In this document: positions 57,165 to 64,000 of the stretch, in pieces
Position numbering within the stretch: the stretch's first letter is position 1
Layout: each line of letters begins with the position of its first letter
Origin: Takakia lepidozioides
Lineage: Eukaryota > Streptophyta > Takakiopsida > Takakiales > Takakiaceae
Direction: 5' to 3'
Length of the DNA stretch: 64,000 nucleotides
NCBI GenBank assembly: GCA_030704615.1
Contig: CM060731.1
Span: 39,988,001 to 40,052,000 of the forward strand
Notes under the pieces: model-generated
The model's input: the letters and a program-made list of their open reading frames with translations, nothing else
The model's database searches: none
Told to the model about the DNA's origin: nothing
Made by a program: the position numbers and the translations under genes

Positions 57165-60100
57165 TTGCTTCTGCTCTATCACTAATCAAACCTGCTAGAT
57201 TCCTCTCATTCTTCCCCAAGTCCCCCTCTCTCATTCTTGTTCCTTGCACGCGCTATCGCCAGCAACGAACAGAAAGAGTACAAGTTTCTTGTATGCCATT
57301 GTTCATGCATAAGTTTGAGAGCATTGAATGCAGTCACTGACAAGATTTGTATGTTTCAGGATTCCAGAATTACCTAGCAACATTGCTGGTGTGGGTTTAT
57401 CACTGACGTCCGAGAGGTTCCCTTGTACACACGCATTCTGAAATTTCAGAAACTTAGAAGGATTGCACTGGTAACTTGTGAAGCATCGGCATGACTTGGA
57501 AGACAGACCCCCACCAAGAGCATCCCCATCTCCTCCCAACTGTGGGTGAGGGCTTCTTCCTCCTGCAGGGGTGGTAGTTGTGGAACTCTTCCCTTTTGGA
57601 CACCACATTTAGCCATTATGGTGATCTGGAGGAGAATGGTCAGAGCGCATGCAGTTTCTTAGACACAGTCACCCCATCAATTGAACTACGCAATTTACCA
57701 AACCCTATTAAACTAGGAGGTGAGCTTACCAGCCTTTGTAATTACTCTACCAGCAGGTAGTATTTTGGAAGCCATGAAAGCAATAACTTCATATGTGGAG
57801 CAATATAGTATCTTGGTCACAGTCCTGATGTTAGCATATCCATGTTGCAGAGTTTCGTCTTGGAACTCAATCCTGCCACCAGGCTCAGGACAAAAGAAGG
57901 ATGAAGTGGAAGAGTGGATGTTGTCAAATGTCAAAGACTCTGTAGGTCGTTTCCTGGTTCTGCAAATGGACCTTGCGTGTATGTAAAGGAAGTTGCATTT
58001 CTGAACTCGTACTCAGTATTCAACACAACTCATGAACGTTCTTGTTTGGGTCTTCAGAGGACCGACGCTTGTACCTGATCTCTCACAACTGACATTTCAT
58101 TGTTTTCTACAGTTGAACTTTCTATGATATTTCGTTGGTTCCTAGAGATTTCTCCACGTCGCTCTTGATGTCTTCAACTGCAAGGATCAGAGGTATGTTG
58201 AGATATGCTCATGTAAAGATTGAGTACTCTCCAACAACAAGCTGAGCGTTGGGCGAGAAACAAGGGCAGACAACAGTTGCGGAGGCTCTCTCCCCAAGCC
58301 TGCTCTAGAACTGTGTAACTCGGTACTCATTGTACCCCGACCCTTTCCTCCCTCTCTCTCACATTTGACAATACTTCAACAGTAAATGTCAATTGGCAGG
58401 GGATATTGGAAAAGGAATAAGTCCCTCTTTTTTTTTAAAAAGAGAAAAAAAAGAGAAAGAAATGGGTGATCCATTAGTAGACTCATCACTTAAAACCACA
58501 AAGTAGGGAAATCTAGAGAGAAAAAGAGAGCAGAAAATTGACAAGAATAGAATGGACGACTCCTCTCCTTATCCATCCTGCCCTGCAGATTGACAACCTC
58601 AAGTACTGTCAGATGGAAGAGCACGAGACGTGTATAGTGTACACTGCATCAACAGCGTAACATCTTGTCTCACAGATGATTCGAACGTGTCTAGATTCAA
58701 TCCATATGATACATGAGTCTCCAATCCGGTTGTTTCCAGTTTCAGCCTCCAACACTGCCAAACATTTCATGAAAGTGCAGATGCCCCAGTCTTTGAATTC
58801 TACGGAAGTTTGTACGCGGTAAGTAATCAGGTCCCGTTTGAGACGGCAACTAGCAAGTAATCCAGAACCTTAAATGGACAGACGAAAGAGAGGTGATGCA
58901 TGGTTCAATCATGCACTTGCTTGTGTGTGTGGGTGGCAGCTTTCTCACTAACCATGTCTGTCTCTTTGTACCATTTTTGTATATGATTGTCCTGAATGCC
59001 TGTCACTGTGGGAGCCCAATGGCAACCACACCGCGAAATCAGTCACACCAACGTCTAGAGAGAAGAGCTTTGCATGCGGACTTTGGGGTGGGAATTTGAT
59101 CAATCACCTGCAGGCTCGTCTCCCAAGACGAGTTGAAGCTTGAGAGGAAGAATGAGTGGAAGCTTCTGGAAACAACAAACACCTACTTACTGCTCAAAGC
59201 TTTGTTGCGCCAGACAGTGGGACCAAAATTTATAAACCTTGTTTGACTCGGAGATCCACTGCATGTTTCAGAAATTGGAACTACATACCTTTCTGGGTCT
59301 TTTGGCGAAGATCAAGTGTAGTAATGGGTCTCTACATACAGATAACACTACATTTAGTTAGCCTAACTGGATGGCCTGAGCCTGATTAACTCACTATCAT
59401 CATCACCTTCGCTTTTGCAGGCACACAGACAGATAGCATCCATCTGCACCCCAACTCTGCAATGTACTTAACATCAATTTATACTCACTCTCCATCTCTG
59501 TTGATCATCATACTTTATGCTCTGTATGCCTCAATGGCTCATCAATGAAAGGGGTTACTAGTTACTACTTTCCCCCTCCTCAAGAAACTTAGTTTAAAGT
59601 TTATAATTATTCACACACATAATCACTCGTTAAATGGAACTCTCTACAAAAAATACAAAAATATCAAATAAAATAAAAATAAATAAGTGGAATAGGTGAT
59701 GGCCTGCTGGAAGGTTGCTCTGGAATGTGATTTCAAGGGCAATTATAAGGTTTAAAAAATAGAGCACCGATTAGCAGGACGAATACACCTAGAAACATGG
59801 ACGACCAGGATGCGCAAAATGGAGATCTGACGGTAACTAGATGATAATCCGGCGGTGATTAAGGAATTAAAACTGGCGCAGCCGGTCAGGGGCCATGTGG
59901 TAGGGCATTATCCCGTACTTCGGGGTTTGCATTATCCCATATCGATTGCCAGTACATGAATGGAAGCGCAACTATATATATACCGATACGCACGGGGCCC
60001 CCTCTACCTGACAGGGCCTGGCAACCGCAGGGCTCATCAGACTTTTGGACCATCGCCCGCCTCGTCCCAGGCTTTAATATTACCATTTTTAATTCCTGCA

Positions 60101-60660
60101 TGCGGGCCACCCCGCTTTATTGTGCCCCCGCGAAATTCGTCACTAATCACCCAATTATTCACCGTCACTTCCCCCGTGGATGAAATATCAAGGCTTCTGT
60201 GGATGGCACGGAATGTTTCATCTATGACTCGTACGAGGTCTCGAGCTCAAACCTCTCTGGTCTCGCATGATCGCAAGAGGGGGCACAAATAACAATGAGG
60301 GTGGCAGTGGTCAGAGACTATACCGAGCTTACAACGGGCTCTCTGCTCTAGACTAATATACTCCACGCTTTTATTGTATCCTTTGACTTACCCATAATCT
60401 TTTTTTTAGGGTTGACCAAGGAATTCTTGTTCCCAGAATCGTCCCCATGTTTCCAGGTTTAGTTACTAGTATGAACATTATAAAAAATAAAAATAAAGTA
60501 TGAACTGGTTGCTGGGTATAATTTGTAATTAATCTTGGAAAATTGTTGATTAATTTTTCTGGCAGTTTTACTTATTGGAGTTATAACGGATACCGTAATC
60601 AATAAAGTTGGCTTAGTAACCGTCCAGTGAATTTACAGAGCCTACTGGCTAACAATCCAG
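57165..60660. other. No gene recognised; 3' flank of the DOG1-like gene
   Basis: Includes possible 3' UTR or alternative last exon sequence to about 57400, a poly-T/poly-A stretch near 58430-58460 and only short frames. No repeat relationships seen. Confidence 0.4.
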
Positions 60661-60670
60661 GAGCCAATGA

Positions 60671-60780
60671 ATATATATATATATGTTGAAGGCACAGTTC
60701 AAGATTGAACCCAGGATCACCTAGGTTAATTCACAGACAAGGGACATACAACCAACCACTGGGCTACCTGTGGTGCACTA
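60671..60780 (-). repeat. tRNA-derived SINE with (AT)n tail
   Basis: On the minus strand TAGCCCAGTGGTTGG (60766-60752) fits a pol III A box and GGGTTCAATCTT (60712-60701) a B box, start-to-start distance about 54 bp. The 3' end runs into (AT)n at 60671-60683. This is the internal promoter layout of plant SINEs. Confidence 0.75.
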
Positions 60781-62414
60781 GGGCAGATTGGGTGTTTATG
60801 GGACTATATATTGACAGTGGATGGGTGACTGTGTGGGTTATGATGGATGGCCCATTAAAGCACGTAGGACAACGCTAAGTATAATTTGATAATAATGCCA
60901 AGAGTTACTATATACATATAATGTAGTGAGCAGTTACGAACACTGCAAAGGAACTGCCTCGTTATGAGACTGGGTACCCACCCATTTAATATGTCAGAAT
61001 TTCCAATCATAATAATAGATTGGAAATACAAAGGAAACCGAAACAAAACTGTCGGATTGGATGAATATGAGGCAGGATAGAATCTGGACAGAGACTGGAG
61101 ACAGTGCAAGCGTGCGAAATGTGCGACTGGACCGCGGACCTACCGCGCGGCCTAAATTAAGCGCGACTGTGGCCATTTTCCCGCCGCAGTTCCTGGCGCC
61201 GTCCGCCTTCGATGAATACCATCTTTCATCCGTCGATCGACTTTCCATCGGGGTAACATGGACGAATGAAACATGGATGTGATATGTGAATGCGAAGAAA
61301 TATAAGGTTGGGAGTAGTGCGGGTGTGGGTGGGTTAAATTCCACCCTCGTCCGGCTGTACTATCTTACCTGCTGTTTACCTACATGGATGTACCTCACAT
61401 TCATTTAGGTGGATGGAAATCGTACATTCACCTTAGATTGTGGATAATTGGCCAGTGGTGTTAGGAGTTACCTATTTAAAAAACGAAATTGAATAATAAT
61501 AATAATGATGATGATATTTGGAAACTGAGAGTTAGTGCCGGGAATGATGGAATCGAAACGGCCGGTCTCATAAAATCCGGCATGAGCCGCCACTTCCTCG
61601 CAGCCGCCTCGTTCTCACATCGTCTCCATTTGAATGTTGAAGGCGAGCTCGGCACAGAGCCTGCACACTCATCTCGTGTGAGTGGCGCTGGTTGAAGGTA
61701 GTTAGAGTTGCTTGTCTTGTCTTCTTGAAAGGATTGACATGACACTAGTGTGTTCATTCATTCCTGGCGGTGAGAGAGAAAGTTCCGCTGGAATTTTTCT
61801 GAGTAGAGTTCAAAGCAATTCATGGTTCGACTTGATGTGTGTTAGAATTCCCGCTCAAGAGAATCTGAACCTGCTGGGCCAGAAGAATGTCCCTCGCTTG
61901 GTGGAATTATCCAGAGCGATGGAGTGATAAGTCTCTTTGTCAGGCAGGGGGAGGGGGAGAGGGAATCGTAGGCATTCAAGACTCAGATAAACAGAGCTGT
62001 ATATAGAATGACAGAAGGAGAGGGAGATGGCAGAGAATTCAGAGAATGGGTCTTGTCCTCCAAAGGCCTTAGAGACTCAGAGAGGGACTTCTGCTAGACT
62101 GACAGTGTGACTGGGAAGGAGAGAAGAAAGAGAAGACAGGCTGTAAATGTTCCTGGACGGTTGCAATATACAGTGGAAAGACAAATAGAAGCAGAGAGGC
62201 TCAAGGGACCGGGGAGACGAGCTCTCGTGAGGGGGAAGGGCGATGCATGTGGACCGCTATCAGAGAGGGCCTGGATAATTACCGAAAGTGGAGAAAGAGG
62301 GCCCTAGTAGTGACAGTTGTAGATGGAGGGGAGTGATAGAGATGTTTTTGCTAGTCTGTGAAGGATTGCTGGTAACGGAATCCAGCCTCTAGTTCTGTCC
62401 GTGAAAGTGGCTAG
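60781..62414. other. No gene; upstream region of the DUF688-like gene
   Basis: AT-rich to about 61500, then purine-rich (gagagagagg-type patches at 61940-62320), likely 5' UTR or promoter-proximal sequence. An in-frame TAG at 62412 fixes the downstream start. Confidence 0.45.
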
Positions 62415-64000
62415 ATGGAGGGTCAGGGTATGAATCCCATTAGAGCAAGGGAGGGGCTACAGTCACCTGCGGGGAGGGAGGACCATAGGCATAGTCAAGG
62501 AAGAAGTCATATCTCTGCTCAGGAAACGCGTGTGCGAAGCCCAGCCTTGGACGTGCCTGATTTTGAGAGCAATACCACCAGCTTCCGCTTTGGAAATGGG
62601 GAGCTGCCTCTTTTCTACCCCAGCCCAATTTTCCGACAAGGTCCATGCAGTGGCACTCCACCCTACTGTGGAGAGATTACAAGCAGGTTTAGTGGTCACC
62701 ACAGGCGTCAACGAAGTGGAGGGCGCTCAGCTACTTTTGAGCTACCAAGTGTGGATAACAGCTTTCGATCAGAGGATAGTCGGGATAGGGAGAGTTTGTC
62801 CTTGTGGGAAGAGAGAGAACATTCTGGACGGGGAAGCCGACGAGTTCCTAGAGTCCTTTGTACCGACTCAGACAGTCAGTATGGGGTCACAACAGATGAG
62901 GGTGTTCCCTATGACACCGTTAGCAGCCAAGATCAACAGCCTTCTTTGAGGAGGGACTGTGGCTCAAAAATGAATGCGGGAGTTCGCCCTGAATTTGTCA
63001 GCTGTAAGCAGAGTAGTCCATCGCCTTGGAGGGACTTGGTAAGCCGCAGTTCTAAGACATATGAAAAACAGTCCGAAAGTGAAAATCAAGCAACTGAGTC
63101 TCCCTGGAGGGAGTTTGCAAGTCGTAGGTGTAAGCCTGGCGAGCCTCTACCCAACCACAATGTCAAGCCTTGGTGTGGCAACGATTCTCCGAAGAAGTCT
63201 ATGACCGAGGAGCTGGAGCCCAGCTACTCTCCCGCTTTAGCTTCCAGAAAATTCCGCCAATGTGTCAGTGGAGAGCTTGGAATAATGCCACCACCAAAAT
63301 ATACGGGTTTGAAGTTGGGCCGGGAAGAAAGGAACTTGGACAAACGCAGCCAGCAGCCAGAACCTGATGTGGAGAGGGTGGCTTGTTATACCCACCATGC
63401 AGACAGCATTTGGGTGCGCTCTGCAGCCGCTACCTGGGACAGCCACAACAACTCAGCCGAGCACACCCATGCACGGTCCCCTCCTGCAATGCCATCTATT
63501 TGGGCTGACGCTCCTGGAAAACCAAAAACAATTGCAGCGGCTGCAGAGAAAGCACTGGCAAGAAAGCTTTCAAGAGAAGGTATGGAGAGACATTCCTTCC
63601 CAGACAGTAGTCTCGTCTCCTCGCCAAATTCTGAGCCAAGAGTTCAAAGCCCCGGGGGAATCCTGGCAATTAGGGAGGGGTATCGGGACCCCAGTTTTCA
63701 AAGCAGCGACCGGTACAATGCAAGGGCAGATTCAAAGGAGACAAGTCTGGGACCAAGGTCCAGTGGGACACTCAGTACCCAATTAGATAGAGAGGCACAA
63801 ATCGATCTGGTGGCACCGGCTGCGGCAAAATTTCTAGCAGACAACTGTTTTTCTCCTGTGCACGGCTCGAAGACCTCAGCGGCTGTGCCTTTCAATTGGG
63901 AGGAAGCTCCAGGCAAGCCCAAGGCAGTAGTAGCGGCTCCCAAGGCTCACACTCTCCAGCTGCCCCCCCGGCTCGCTACCCCACCTCCAAGGTTAGAGAG
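62415..64000 (+). CDS. DUF688-like plant protein, partial (continues past the window)
   Basis: One frame is open from ATG 62415 (MEGQGMNPIRAREGLQ) to the last base, at least 528 codons, directly after an in-frame TAG. Motifs: ELPLFYPSPIFRQG near the N-terminus; ESPWREFASRR and PSPWRDLVSRS, a repeated SPWR block; SIWADAPGKPKTIAAAA near residue 365 and VPFNWEEAPGKPKAV near residue 490, the latter followed by LQLPPRLATPPPR. The VPF.WE..PG.PK plus LPPRL pattern is the core of the DUF688 plant family, whose function is unknown. Composition is Ser/Arg/Pro-rich with no membrane segment, so a disordered nuclear or cytosolic protein is likely. The doubled core is notable. Confidence 0.85.
   Translation, partial: MEGQGMNPIRAREGLQSPAGREDHRHSQGRSHISAQETRVRSPALDVPDFESNTTSFRFGNGELPLFYPSPIFRQGPCSGTPPYCGEITSRFSGHHRRQRSGGRSATFELPSVDNSFRSEDSRDRESLSLWEEREHSGRGSRRVPRVLCTDSDSQYGVTTDEGVPYDTVSSQDQQPSLRRDCGSKMNAGVRPEFVSCKQSSPSPWRDLVSRSSKTYEKQSESENQATESPWREFASRRCKPGEPLPNHNVKPWCGNDSPKKSMTEELEPSYSPALASRKFRQCVSGELGIMPPPKYTGLKLGREERNLDKRSQQPEPDVERVACYTHHADSIWVRSAAATWDSHNNSAEHTHARSPPAMPSIWADAPGKPKTIAAAAEKALARKLSREGMERHSFPDSSLVSSPNSEPRVQSPGGILAIREGYRDPSFQSSDRYNARADSKETSLGPRSSGTLSTQLDREAQIDLVAPAAAKFLADNCFSPVHGSKTSAAVPFNWEEAPGKPKAVVAAPKAHTLQLPPRLATPPPRLE

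Noticed and set aside
62440-62949. Overlapping frames (plus 139 codons, minus 73 and 82 codons) at the start of the DUF688-like gene
   Set aside because: They are shadows of the longer frame from 62415, which carries the family motifs.

Overview
The window looks like nuclear DNA of a land plant, probably a non-flowering one (bryophyte, lycophyte or fern grade). The two intact host genes belong to plant families (DOG1 domain; DUF688-type), introns are GT-AG, and the rest is a dense, decayed plant repeat landscape (copia, Ty3/gypsy chromovirus, CACTA, hAT, MULE, LINE, SINE, foldback). The species is inferred, not proven.

Layout. 0-9.6 kb: truncated Ty1/copia body, an antisense transposase remnant, a complete non-autonomous CACTA element with TTA target duplication, a TNP2-type CACTA transposase pseudogene and a copia tail. 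9.8-14.9 kb: a cytochrome P450 pseudogene, a dispersed repeat here called B, and a foldback element with arms of about 540 bp. 15-29.35 kb: a G-poor LINE zone with ORF1-like regions, a 2A-like motif, AP endonuclease, reverse transcriptase, a segment resembling the PCIF1 adenine methyltransferase fold, RNase H and a structured 3' end. 29.35-31.25 kb: antisense hAT transposase pseudogene. 31.5-38.45 kb: inverted copies of B and of the P450; the P450 copy is split by a 5'-truncated LINE (8-bp duplication) and by a gypsy retrotransposon.

39.6-51 kb is the most unusual part. On the minus strand lies a 12-exon gene whose product resembles a ParB-like GNHR domain joined to a beta-class N6/N4 DNA methyltransferase. 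Exon 1 is split by a 1.8-kb TIR element, and several introns carry copies of a 24-bp near-palindrome. Facing it head to head is a MULE transposase with a GCM/WRKY-like zinc finger and a SWIM finger. Both carry frame breaks here. 51-64 kb is host-like: a three-exon DOG1-domain gene (54.1-57.2 kb) and a DUF688-like coding exon (62.4 kb to the window edge), separated by gene-poor DNA with a tRNA-derived SINE.

Most elements are broken, so what connects them is insertion history rather than a pathway. The recurring theme is methyltransferase-like domains beside or inside transposons.
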